A stretch of DNA of 10,495 nt from an uncultured Collinsella sp. (lineage in GTDB: Bacteria; Actinomycetota; Coriobacteriia; Coriobacteriales; Coriobacteriaceae). The notes under the pieces are model-generated. The model saw only the letters and a program-made list of their open reading frames with translations. It searched no databases and was not told the origin of the DNA. The position numbers and the translations under genes were made by a program. This document shows positions 1 to 6,238 of this stretch, piece by piece (the stretch's first letter is position 1; each line of letters starts with the position of its first letter). Location: NCBI GenBank assembly GCA_902494855.1, contig CABUVC010000044.1, forward strand, positions 1 through 10,495. The letters run 5' to 3'.

Positions 1-30
1 ATTATCGGTAAATCGAATACTCGTACACAT
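1..30 (-). CDS. Choloylglycine hydrolase / bile salt hydrolase-like protein (N-terminus only)
   Basis: Only the first ten codons lie in the window, read leftward from an ATG at 28-30 as MCTSIRFTDN, and the frame is open at the edge. Met-Cys-Thr-Ser/Ala-Ile at the very start is typical of the choloylglycine hydrolase family (bile salt hydrolases and penicillin V acylases). In that Ntn-hydrolase family the initiator Met is removed and Cys2 becomes the nucleophile that cleaves the amide bond of conjugated bile acids or related N-acyl compounds. An AGGAGG at 35-40, four bases upstream, supports this start. The gene follows the deformylase-like gene on the same strand, but a terminator lies between them, so it probably has its own promoter within about 41-96; I could not place one confidently. 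Ten residues cannot separate bile salt hydrolase from penicillin acylase. Confidence 0.7.
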   Translation of the reverse strand, partial: MCTSIRFTDN

Positions 31-34
31 AGCG

Positions 35-40
35 CCTCCT
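35..40 (-). promoter_or_regulatory. Ribosome binding site of the choloylglycine hydrolase-like gene
   Basis: The minus strand reads AGGAGG followed by CGCT and then ATG. This is a full-strength Shine-Dalgarno sequence with a rather short four-base spacer. It is the main support for a real gene start at the window edge. Confidence 0.7.
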
Positions 41-96
41 AGCTTTACGTTCTTGCTAATTTCATTGTCTCCAAACAAAAAGGCGCTAAACACAAA

Positions 97-130
97 AGCC
101 CGGACATGACAACAATGTCATGCCCGGGCT
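97..130 (-). terminator. Rho-independent terminator after the deformylase-like gene
   Basis: Two 14-base arms (97-110 and 117-130) enclose a six-base loop. The single non-Watson-Crick position is a G.U wobble when transcribed leftward and an A.C mismatch rightward. Leftward, the hairpin is followed by TTTGTGTTT. Both facts point to termination of minus-strand transcription, about 145 bases beyond the deformylase stop codon and before the hydrolase-like gene. Confidence 0.8.
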
Positions 131-171
131 ATTCAAGCAGGATAAACTCAACCAAGTTAACCCCGCAGGTC

Positions 172-280
172 GTCTAAGGGGTCAAAGTGCCGCAGATTGC
201 CACGAAAGAGGAGCGAAGCGTGCTTAAGGTACGCGAGCGACGATTGAGCGGCAAGGTGCGGTGCTTTGGTCCCCTTAGAC
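172..280 (+). ncRNA. Candidate structured RNA: 109-nt hairpin with four tandem GA motifs
   Basis: Bases 172-280 fold into one long hairpin. Bases 172-181 pair perfectly with 271-280. Base 270 is bulged. Bases 182-194 pair with 257-269 with three G.U wobbles, and 197-201 pair with 250-254. Next come four tandem G.A/A.G steps: 204-205 with 246-247, 208-209 with 242-243, 211-212 with 239-240, and 215-216 with 235-236. Each step is separated by one or two Watson-Crick pairs. The tip stem is 218-223 with 229-234 and the loop is 224-228. The wobbles and the sheared-type G.A pairs exist only in plus-strand RNA (or ssDNA); the minus strand would have A.C and U.C mismatches. The right arm overlaps the deformylase stop codon by six bases. 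I saw no clear promoter or downstream T-tract, so it could instead be a palindromic repeat element. I cannot assign a known RNA family. Confidence 0.5.
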
Positions 281-694
281 CAACTTTCCAAGACAGTGAT
301 CGATCATATGCTGGATCATCTGCGCCTCAAAGCCCGCGTAGTCGCGGCGGCACTCCTTCATCTTGCCGTCGACAATCTGATCAAAGGCAACCTTGCACTT
401 GATATAGCGCGTGGACTTGGTGACCCCCTCGTGCGTCAGGCAGCTCTCCTCCATCTTGCTGGCGCCCAGGCCAAACACCAGACGGGGGTTGTAGAGCACG
501 TGGGGCTCGCCGGCATCGTCCAGGTAGACGCAAACCTTCTTGGTAACGCCAATCTGGTTAGCGGCAAGGCAGCCGGCATCGTCGAGCGACTTGATGGTAT
601 CGATCAGATCCTGAGCAACCGACTCGTCCTCGACGGTCGCAACCTCGCAACGCTGGGACAGGATAGCCTCGTCGTGGCAAAGCTCTTTAATCAT
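275..694 (-). CDS. def: Peptide deformylase-like protein with altered catalytic motif
   Basis: This 139-residue protein follows the peptide deformylase fold order. Motif 1 is GCLAANQIG (residues 41-49, with the conserved Gln at 47). Motif 2 is EESCLTHEG (metal-ligand Cys at 85). Motif 3 is QHMIDH, with metal ligands His129 and His133. Deformylases remove the formyl group from nascent N-formylmethionine at the ribosome. In canonical enzymes motif 3 is HExxH and its Glu is the catalytic acid/base; here that position is Met130, and motif 2 has Ser where EGCLS has Gly. The protein ends six residues after the last His, which is normal for the short Gram-positive subfamily, so it is not truncated. 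I chose the start at 692-694 because GGAGG lies five bases upstream; an in-frame ATG at 704-706 would add four residues but has no such site. The fold is clear; activity is doubtful. Confidence 0.85.
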   Translation of the reverse strand: MIKELCHDEAILSQRCEVATVEDESVAQDLIDTIKSLDDAGCLAANQIGVTKKVCVYLDDAGEPHVLYNPRLVFGLGASKMEESCLTHEGVTKSTRYIKCKVAFDQIVDGKMKECRRDYAGFEAQMIQHMIDHCLGKLV

Positions 695-699
695 ACGTT

Positions 700-704
700 C
701 CTCC
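700..704 (-). promoter_or_regulatory. Ribosome binding site deciding the deformylase-like start
   Basis: GGAGG on the minus strand sits five bases before the ATG at 692-694. It overlaps the next upstream in-frame ATG (704-706), so that ATG is unlikely to be the start used. Confidence 0.65.
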
Positions 705-727
705 ATAGGGGTCGTTGTAACCGCTTA

Positions 728-733
728 AGTATA
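728..733 (-). promoter_or_regulatory. Possible -10 box for the deformylase-like gene
   Basis: The minus strand reads TATACT, which differs from the consensus TATAAT at one base, 33 bases before the deformylase-like start. The best -35 match, TTCGCA at 753-758, is spaced 19 bases away and is poor. The 181-base divergent gap (707-887) shows no purine riboswitch and no other clear regulatory structure. Confidence 0.3.
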
Positions 734-887
734 CGGTACCCACACATTTTCATGCGAAAAATACCGTCCGTCTGCTACAAAGCGCCGAACATCAACATGC
801 GAGGAACAACAGCGTCGTAAAGGGGCTATAGTGGGAGCGTTCGTGTCAATCGGCCTAAACTCGGGGCCGAACAAGGAAAGGGTATGC

Positions 888-2198
888 ATGGACGAACTTT
901 TTCACGTCAGTGAGCGCAAGTCCACAATCGGGACCGAACTTCGCGCTGGACTGACAACATTCCTGGCGATGGCCTACATCATCGCCGTCAACCCCGCGGT
1001 GCTCTCGGGCGCTGGCATCGATGCGGGAGCGCTCGCCTGCGCCACCTGCCTGGGCGCCGGCATCATGACCATCTGCATGGGCATCTTCGCCAACCGCCCG
1101 CTCGCCTGCGCGTCGGGCTTAGGCGTCAACGCGATGATCGCTGGAATCACCACCACCGTCTGCGGCGGTGACTGGCACGTGGCCATGAGCGTCATCTTCC
1201 TTGAGGGCGTCGTCATCTTGCTGCTCGTGCTTTGTGGCCTGCGCGAGGCCATCATGGACGCCATCCCGGTTGTCCTGCGTCACGCCATCTCGGTGGGTCT
1301 GGGCCTGTTCATCGCCATGATTGGCCTGTGCGATGCCGGCATTATCACCGCTGGCGCCGGTACACTCGTCGGTCTGGGCGACATCACCTCCCCCACCTTC
1401 ATCGTCGGCATCATCTCCATCCTGGTGACGGTCGCCCTCGCCTGCCGCAACGTCCCCGGCTCGCTGCTCATCGGCATCGTCGTCGCCGTCATCGCCGGTA
1501 TCCCCCTAGGTGTGACCCAGGCTCCGACCGGTATCATCGCCCCGCTCGACTTCTCGAGCATCGGTGGCCCTATCGCCGACGCCGGCGGCGTGCCCGCCAT
1601 CGTCAAGGTCCTTACCGACCCCGCGCTCCTCGTCATCTCGTTCTCGCTGCTCATGAGTGACTTCTTCGACACCATGGGCACCGCGATGGCCGTGGCCAAG
1701 CAGGGCGAGTTCCTCACCGACGACGGCAACGTCGAGAATATCAAGGAGATCCTGATCGTCGACTCCGCCGCCGCTGCTGTGGGCGGTTTCATGGGTGTCT
1801 CCTCCATCACCACCTTCGTCGAGTCCACTTCCGGCGCCGCCGACGGTGGCCGCACGGGCCTCACCTCCGTCACCACCGGCGTGCTGTTCATTCTCGCCGC
1901 GTTCTTCTCCCCCATCGTCACCATCGTTTCCAGCGCCGCCACCTGCGGTGCTCTGGTCTACGTCGGCTACCTCATGATGAGCGAGGCCTCCGAGATCGAC
2001 TGGTCCGACGTGTCGCAGGGTTTCCCGGCGTTCATGATTGTCGCCGGCGTGCCCTTCACCTACTCCATCTCTGCCGGCATTGGCCTAGGCTTTATCGCCT
2101 ACGTGATCGTCGCGCTCTTTAAGGGCGAGGCCTCCAAGATCAAGCCGCTCATGTGGATCGCAGCTCTCGCCTTCCTCGTCTACTTCTTCGTAGCGTAA
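888..2198 (+). CDS. AzgA-like NCS2 purine (adenine/guanine/hypoxanthine) permease
   Basis: This 436-residue, very hydrophobic protein has the length and repeated membrane segments of the AzgA/PbuG branch of NCS2 nucleobase transporters, which import purine bases by proton symport across the cytoplasmic membrane. Family signatures are visible: FLAMAYIIAVNP (residues 25-36), SGLGVNAMIAG (76-86), MSDFFDTMGT (256-265) and the TFVESTSGAADGGRTGLTSV region (309-328), whose acidic and polar residues line the substrate site in the family. I chose the ATG at 888 because AGGAAAGG precedes it closely. An in-frame GTG at 831 would add 19 residues that do not look like the family. The gene is divergent from the deformylase-like gene and ends at its own terminator (2226-2266). 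Its last 45 bases are duplicated downstream at 4205-4249. The exact purine specificity cannot be read from the sequence. Confidence 0.9.
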   Translation: MDELFHVSERKSTIGTELRAGLTTFLAMAYIIAVNPAVLSGAGIDAGALACATCLGAGIMTICMGIFANRPLACASGLGVNAMIAGITTTVCGGDWHVAMSVIFLEGVVILLLVLCGLREAIMDAIPVVLRHAISVGLGLFIAMIGLCDAGIITAGAGTLVGLGDITSPTFIVGIISILVTVALACRNVPGSLLIGIVVAVIAGIPLGVTQAPTGIIAPLDFSSIGGPIADAGGVPAIVKVLTDPALLVISFSLLMSDFFDTMGTAMAVAKQGEFLTDDGNVENIKEILIVDSAAAAVGGFMGVSSITTFVESTSGAADGGRTGLTSVTTGVLFILAAFFSPIVTIVSSAATCGALVYVGYLMMSEASEIDWSDVSQGFPAFMIVAGVPFTYSISAGIGLGFIAYVIVALFKGEASKIKPLMWIAALAFLVYFFVA

Positions 2199-2225
2199 CG
2201 GCATAGTCTGCTAAAACAGAACACC

Positions 2226-2266
2226 AAAGCGCGGAGTCGCATCGAGCGGCTCCGCGCTTTTCTTTT
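2226..2266 (+). terminator. Rho-independent terminator of the purine permease
   Basis: The arms 2226-2239 and 2247-2260 form a 14-bp GC-rich stem with one G.U wobble and a short loop, followed by TTTTCTTTT. It lies 27 bases after the permease stop codon. A diverged copy is found at 4276-4314. Confidence 0.9.
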
Positions 2267-2316
2267 AAAGCCAGGCAACGCACAGACGCGCGATGTTTTG
2301 CTTCCCAAGTTTTGGA

Positions 2317-2348
2317 CATTTTGCCCTCCAAACGGCACTACCGCCGGC
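2317..2348 (+). promoter_or_regulatory. Conserved 32-bp leader block, copy 1
   Basis: These 32 bases, 58 bases upstream of the first surface protein start, are identical to 4364-4395 upstream of the second paralogue, while the flanking leader sequence has diverged. The block contains a short CGGC...GCCG inverted repeat. Conservation suggests a regulatory site or RNA leader element, but I recognise no known motif and could not place a convincing -35/-10 pair around it. Confidence 0.4.
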
Positions 2349-2406
2349 TACATCCTGCAGATATGCTGGGCTTAATCGCATAGGCCCTATGAGGATGGGA
2401 GTAACC

Positions 2407-4182
2407 ATGGCCGCCTTGTTCACGACCCCCAAGCGCAATGACAAAACCTCTGGAGCCCATTTTGTCGAGCCCGACGTGTGCCGTCGCACGCTGCTCGCAC
2501 ACGGCAGCTGGCGCCGCGTGACGCGCCGCATCGTCTGCGGCCTGGCCTGCGCGCTCACGGTGAGCTCGCTGCTCATGCCGAGCGTCTCGCTCGCGGCCGA
2601 GTGGGTGGACGTCGGCGGCGTCCGCCACGAAGCGGCCGCGGGGCCCGCGGGAGACGCCGCCGGCACCTGGAGCTGGGACGGCGCCGATGACATGAAGCTC
2701 AACGGCTATAACGGCGGCGCGATCGAGGCAGCGGGCAAGCTCAACGTGAGCTACGAGGGCGACAACATCGTCACTAACGGCGACGGCCGCGGCATCAAGG
2801 TTAAGGATGGCGCGAACGAGAACGCCGAGCTTAATATTCAGGGCGACGCGTCCAGCACGCTCAACGTGACATCTTCTCGTGACGCCATCACTTCCGTCGG
2901 CAGCATCAACATCGACGGCGCTGGCACTGTCAACGCCACGAGCACCGAGCACGATGCCATCGATGCCGGGGGCGATGTCACCATCAAGGGCTCGGGAAAC
3001 GTTAACGCCACGGGCGATTCGGATGGCATCAGGGCCGACGGCAACATCACGATCGACAACAGCGGAACCGTCACCGCCAAGGCCACCGAGGATCAGGGTA
3101 TCGATGCTAACGAGAACCTCATCATAAAGGGCGGCGGCAAGGTAGAGGCAAGCTCTATCAAAGACAATGCGATTTGGGCCGACGGCAACATCGAGATCTC
3201 GGGTGGCAGCCAGGTCAAGGCAAGCTCCGAGGAAGACGCCACCATCGACGGTAAAAACAGCCTCACGGTCACGAACGCTTCCCTCAACGCAAGTGGCGTT
3301 GGGTATGGCATCTATGTCTACAAGGGCATCACGTTCGATGGCGCAACCGTAACGGTCCGTGCAAGTGCAGGGAACGATGAAGCCAGCGCCCTCTTCACCG
3401 ACGAGGACGACATCGTCATCAAGAACGGCTCGATCGTGGATGCGTTCGCAGAAGGCCAGTTCTCGACCGCAATCTTCACCAGAAACTACTACCCCAACGA
3501 AGCGGGTGGTCACATCTACATTAGTGACTCCGTTGTCAAGGCTATAGCCCGCTATGTCGAGTCCGGTAGCGACGGCCCCGATCACTACAGCAACGACCAA
3601 AGTGGCGCGGTCATTCCCGAGCATAGGGGCATGAACATCGGCATCTTTGCCCGGACCAAGGAGGGCATCACGCCCGCGACCATCTCGATTGTCCGCAGTA
3701 AGGTCACAGCTGAGGGAGACACGGCGGCAATCTTCGCCCTTGCCGTGAGCGCGGACGGCGAGACAATCGGCACCATCGAGATCGAAGGCGCTCCCATACA
3801 GACGCCCACAGGCGGCAAGATCATTGGCTATCGCAACAAGGAAGAACTCGATGACGGCATCTTCTACGTGGTGGGTCAAACCATCGGCACGGGCGACGCT
3901 GTGATCGACTCCCCCTATAACGAAGCTGTCGCCAAGAGCACGGTCATCGCGCCTCCCGAGGAGATCAAACCCGAGGAGAAGCCAGGCGAGACCAAGCCCG
4001 AGGGTTCCAAGTCCGAGGGCACGAAGACGACCAAGACCGTTGCAGTTGCAGCCACGGGAGCCAAGATCGCCGGCAAACTCGCAGCAACCGGCGACGCCTC
4101 GAGCGCAGCCATCGTGGCAGCCGCCCTTGCGGGAACAGCCGCCATCGCCGCGGGCGCCGTGGTGAGCCGCAAGCGCTCGTAA
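2407..4182 (+). CDS. LAATG-anchored beta-helix surface protein, paralogue 1
   Basis: This is a 591-residue secreted protein. Residues 1-64 form a long signal peptide: about 40 polar residues rich in Arg, then a hydrophobic core ending SLAA before Glu65. After a GTWSWDGADD stretch (86-95) come at least seven imperfect coils of about 23 residues between roughly 138 and 320. They follow the pattern I-x-A/S-x-G-x-I-x-I-x-G-x-G-x-V-x-A-T-S, as expected for a parallel beta-helix and resembling the Cthe_2159/DUF4353 carbohydrate-binding family. Residues 515-545 are a Pro/Lys/Glu-rich wall-spanning linker. The C-terminus is LAATGD (558-563), a hydrophobic segment and SRKRS, a sortase sorting signal. 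The ATG at 2407 follows GGGAG with good spacing; upstream in-frame ATGs lack a site. The likely role is a wall-attached binding or adhesion protein; the ligand is unknown. Confidence 0.8.
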   Translation: MAALFTTPKRNDKTSGAHFVEPDVCRRTLLAHGSWRRVTRRIVCGLACALTVSSLLMPSVSLAAEWVDVGGVRHEAAAGPAGDAAGTWSWDGADDMKLNGYNGGAIEAAGKLNVSYEGDNIVTNGDGRGIKVKDGANENAELNIQGDASSTLNVTSSRDAITSVGSINIDGAGTVNATSTEHDAIDAGGDVTIKGSGNVNATGDSDGIRADGNITIDNSGTVTAKATEDQGIDANENLIIKGGGKVEASSIKDNAIWADGNIEISGGSQVKASSEEDATIDGKNSLTVTNASLNASGVGYGIYVYKGITFDGATVTVRASAGNDEASALFTDEDDIVIKNGSIVDAFAEGQFSTAIFTRNYYPNEAGGHIYISDSVVKAIARYVESGSDGPDHYSNDQSGAVIPEHRGMNIGIFARTKEGITPATISIVRSKVTAEGDTAAIFALAVSADGETIGTIEIEGAPIQTPTGGKIIGYRNKEELDDGIFYVVGQTIGTGDAVIDSPYNEAVAKSTVIAPPEEIKPEEKPGETKPEGSKSEGTKTTKTVAVAATGAKIAGKLAATGDASSAAIVAAALAGTAAIAAGAVVSRKRS

Positions 4183-4204
4183 ACACTTTTTCGCACGGGA
4201 CGGG

Positions 4205-4249
4205 TGGATCGCGGCCCTTGCCTTCCTCGTCTACTTCTTCGTAGCGTAA
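4205..4249 (+). pseudogene. Duplicated 3' tail of the purine permease gene
   Basis: This 45-base segment encodes WIAALAFLVYFFVA plus a stop codon, identical in protein to the last 14 residues of the permease (2154-2198). It differs at only three bases, all at third codon positions. Upstream of 4205 the similarity stops abruptly, so this is the left edge of the second duplication unit and not an independent gene. It has no start codon of its own and is followed by a copy of the permease terminator. Confidence 0.9.
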
Positions 4250-4275
4250 GGGCAAGGCTGCAAAAGCTGAACAAT

Positions 4276-4314
4276 AAAGCGCGGAGTCGCCATGCGGCCC
4301 CGCGCTTTTCTTTT
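4276..4314 (+). terminator. Rho-independent terminator between the two surface protein genes
   Basis: This is a diverged copy of the permease terminator, with arms about 4276-4289 and 4295-4308, one mismatch and one wobble, followed by TTTTCTTTT. After duplication it now serves as the terminator of the first surface protein gene, suggesting that the two paralogues are transcribed separately. Confidence 0.85.
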
Positions 4315-4363
4315 AGCGCCGGTCCCTGCGCCGGCGTGCGGCCTATTTCTCCCCCATTTTGGC

Positions 4364-4395
4364 CATTTTGCCCTCCAAACGGCACTACCGCCGGC
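4364..4395 (+). promoter_or_regulatory. Conserved 32-bp leader block, copy 2
   Basis: Identical to 2317-2348 and placed 58 bases before the second surface protein start. It is conserved although neighbouring leader bases differ between the two units. Confidence 0.4.
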
Positions 4396-4453
4396 AACAT
4401 CCAGCAGATACGCTGAATCTAGTCGTATAGGCCCTATGAGAACGGGAGCAACC

Positions 4454-6238
4454 ATGGCAGCCTTGTTCACGACCCCCAAACGCAATGACACTACCGCCGG
4501 AACCCATGTTGCCGAACCCGACGTTCGCCGTCGCATAGGACTCGCGCACGGCAGCTGGCGCCGCGTGACGCGCCGCATCGTCTGCGGCCTGGCCTGCGCG
4601 CTCACGGTGAGCTCGCTGCTCATGCCGAGCGTCTCGCTCGCAGCGGAATGGGTCAAGGTCGGCGGCAACAAGTACAACACCGCGGCGAGCGACGAGGCCG
4701 GTACCTGGTCGTGGGACGGCGCCGACGACTTGAAGCTCAACAACTATAACGGCGGCGAGATCCAGGCCGCAGGCAAGCTCAACGTGAATTACTCGGGAAC
4801 CAACATCGTCACTGCCGAATGGATCGAAAGCATCAACGTTTCTCATGGCACTAACGAGAATGCCGAGCTCAATATCCAAGGCGACGAGGGCGGCACGCTC
4901 AGCGTGACATCTACTGAGGACGCTATCCTCTCCACGGGTAATATCAACATCGACGGAGCCGGATCCGTCAACGCCACGAGCGCTGGGTTTGATGCCATCG
5001 ACGCCGAGGGCGATCTCGCTATCAAAGGTTCGGGCAACGTCAACGCCACGGGCGTATCGGATGGCATCAGGGCAAACGGCAATATCACGATTGACGACAG
5101 CGGGGCCGTCACCGCCAGGGCTACCAAGGACAAGGGTATCGGAACCGACAAGAACCTCACCATCAAGGGTGGCGGGACGGTCGAGGCAAGCTCAGCCGAT
5201 GGTGAGGCCCTTTGGAGCGGCGACAATATCAACATCTCGGACGGCAGCCAGGTCAAGGCGAGCTCCGAGAAAGACGCCGCCGTCGAGGCCAAGGGCAGCC
5301 TCGCAGCCACAAACGCCTCCCTCAACGCAAACGGTGTTGAATATGGCGTCTATGCCCACAAGGGCATCACACTCGATCATGCAAACGTGACAGTCCGCGC
5401 AAGTAAAGGCAGATACGGTGACGCCATTGCCCTCTTCACCTACCAAGACGATATCGTCGTCAAGAACGGCTCCACCGTGGACGCGTTTGCGGAAGGCGAG
5501 GTTTCGGCTGCATTCTCCACCAGAAACGATCGACCCAACGAGAAGGGCGGCCACATCTACATCAGCGACTCCGTTGTCAAGGCCATAGCCCGCTATGTCG
5601 AGAACGGCGACGGCCCCATCCCCTACAGCGAAAACCAAGATGGCGAGACGAGGCGCGAACCCCAAGGCGAGAACATCGGCATCATCGCCCAGACCAGCGA
5701 GGGCGTCACACCCGCAGTCATCTCGATCATCCGCAGCAAGGTAACGGCCGAAGGAGATACAGCGGCAATCTTTGCCCGTGCCATGAGCGCTGACGGCAAG
5801 ACAATCGGCACCATCAAGATTGAGAACGCCGCCATCCAGACGCCCGAAGGCGGCAAGGTCATTGACTATCGCAAGCTCCGTGACGGCATCTACGAGGCAG
5901 GCCAAGCCATCGGCACGGGCGACGCCACGGTCGACTCCCTCTATATCAAAGCAGTCGCCAAAAGTACGACCATCGCACCTCCCGAGGTAGCCAAGCCGGA
6001 AGACCCCAAGCCCGACGAGACCAAGCCCGCAGAAAGCAAGCCCGCGGAGTCCAAGCAGAACCCCAAGCCTGAGGGCTCAAAGCCGACCAAGGCCGTTGCG
6101 GCTTCAACCACGAAAGCCAAGACTACCGGCGTGCTCGCGGCAACCGGCGACACCTCGGGTGCGGCCATCGTGGCAACCGTCCTTGCGGGAACAGCCGCTA
6201 TCGCCGCAGGCACCATGGCGAGCCGTAAGCGTTCTTAG
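4454..6238 (+). CDS. LAATG-anchored beta-helix surface protein, paralogue 2
   Basis: This 594-residue paralogue of the preceding gene has the same plan. The signal peptide is residues 1-64, with its hydrophobic core identical to paralogue 1. GTWSWDGADD (83-92) follows, then beta-helix coils of about 23 residues over roughly 136-317, a second beta-rich region to about 505, and a wall linker with repeated KPAES units (about 515-545). Last are LAATGD (561-566), a membrane segment and SRKRS. The start at 4454 follows GGGAG with the same spacing as in paralogue 1. Most differences lie on the predicted solvent-facing coil positions and in the linker, while glycines and strand residues are kept, which suggests that the fold is preserved while the binding surface varies. 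The ligand is unknown. The family resemblance to Cthe_2159/DUF4353 is from pattern recognition only. Confidence 0.8.
   Translation: MAALFTTPKRNDTTAGTHVAEPDVRRRIGLAHGSWRRVTRRIVCGLACALTVSSLLMPSVSLAAEWVKVGGNKYNTAASDEAGTWSWDGADDLKLNNYNGGEIQAAGKLNVNYSGTNIVTAEWIESINVSHGTNENAELNIQGDEGGTLSVTSTEDAILSTGNINIDGAGSVNATSAGFDAIDAEGDLAIKGSGNVNATGVSDGIRANGNITIDDSGAVTARATKDKGIGTDKNLTIKGGGTVEASSADGEALWSGDNINISDGSQVKASSEKDAAVEAKGSLAATNASLNANGVEYGVYAHKGITLDHANVTVRASKGRYGDAIALFTYQDDIVVKNGSTVDAFAEGEVSAAFSTRNDRPNEKGGHIYISDSVVKAIARYVENGDGPIPYSENQDGETRREPQGENIGIIAQTSEGVTPAVISIIRSKVTAEGDTAAIFARAMSADGKTIGTIKIENAAIQTPEGGKVIDYRKLRDGIYEAGQAIGTGDATVDSLYIKAVAKSTTIAPPEVAKPEDPKPDETKPAESKPAESKQNPKPEGSKPTKAVAASTTKAKTTGVLAATGDTSGAAIVATVLAGTAAIAAGTMASRKRS

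Larger units (their letters stand above)
2154..4204 (+). repeat. Tandem duplication, unit 1 (permease tail plus surface protein gene 1)
   Basis: This unit runs from the last 15 codons of the permease gene, through the permease terminator and leader, to 22 bases past the first surface protein stop codon. Unit 2 begins immediately at 4205 with the same order of elements. Similarity to unit 2 is near-perfect in the permease tail, terminator stem, a 32-bp leader block and the signal-peptide region. It is moderate in the mature protein. Confidence 0.85.

Noticed and set aside
275..280. Deformylase truncated by insertion of the GA-motif hairpin element.
   Set aside because: The short Gram-positive deformylase subfamily normally ends about this far after motif 3, so the 139-residue length is not evidence of truncation.
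266..820. Plus-strand open frame of 184 codons opposite the deformylase-like gene.
   Set aside because: Antisense shadow. The minus strand has all three deformylase motifs and a good ribosome binding site.
707..887. Purine riboswitch upstream of the purine permease.
   Set aside because: I could not find the three-helix layout or conserved core bases of that riboswitch in this gap.
2524..2541. TRRIVC in the surface protein signal peptides as a twin-arginine export motif.
   Set aside because: The residues after the Arg pair do not match the Phe-Leu-Lys consensus. A long Sec signal peptide, common in wall-anchored proteins, fits better.
2820..3366. Short regular repeats that could be mistaken for a CRISPR-like or tandem DNA repeat array.
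   Set aside because: The periodicity is at the protein level (about 23 codons) with diverged DNA, as expected for beta-helix coils; there are no identical repeats with unique spacers.
2338..3879. Open frame of 513 codons on the minus strand across the first surface protein gene, and similar shorter ones at 5192-5905.
   Set aside because: They mirror the repetitive GC-rich codons of the sense gene, have no good ribosome binding site and encode no recognisable protein. The sense frame has a signal peptide and a sorting signal.
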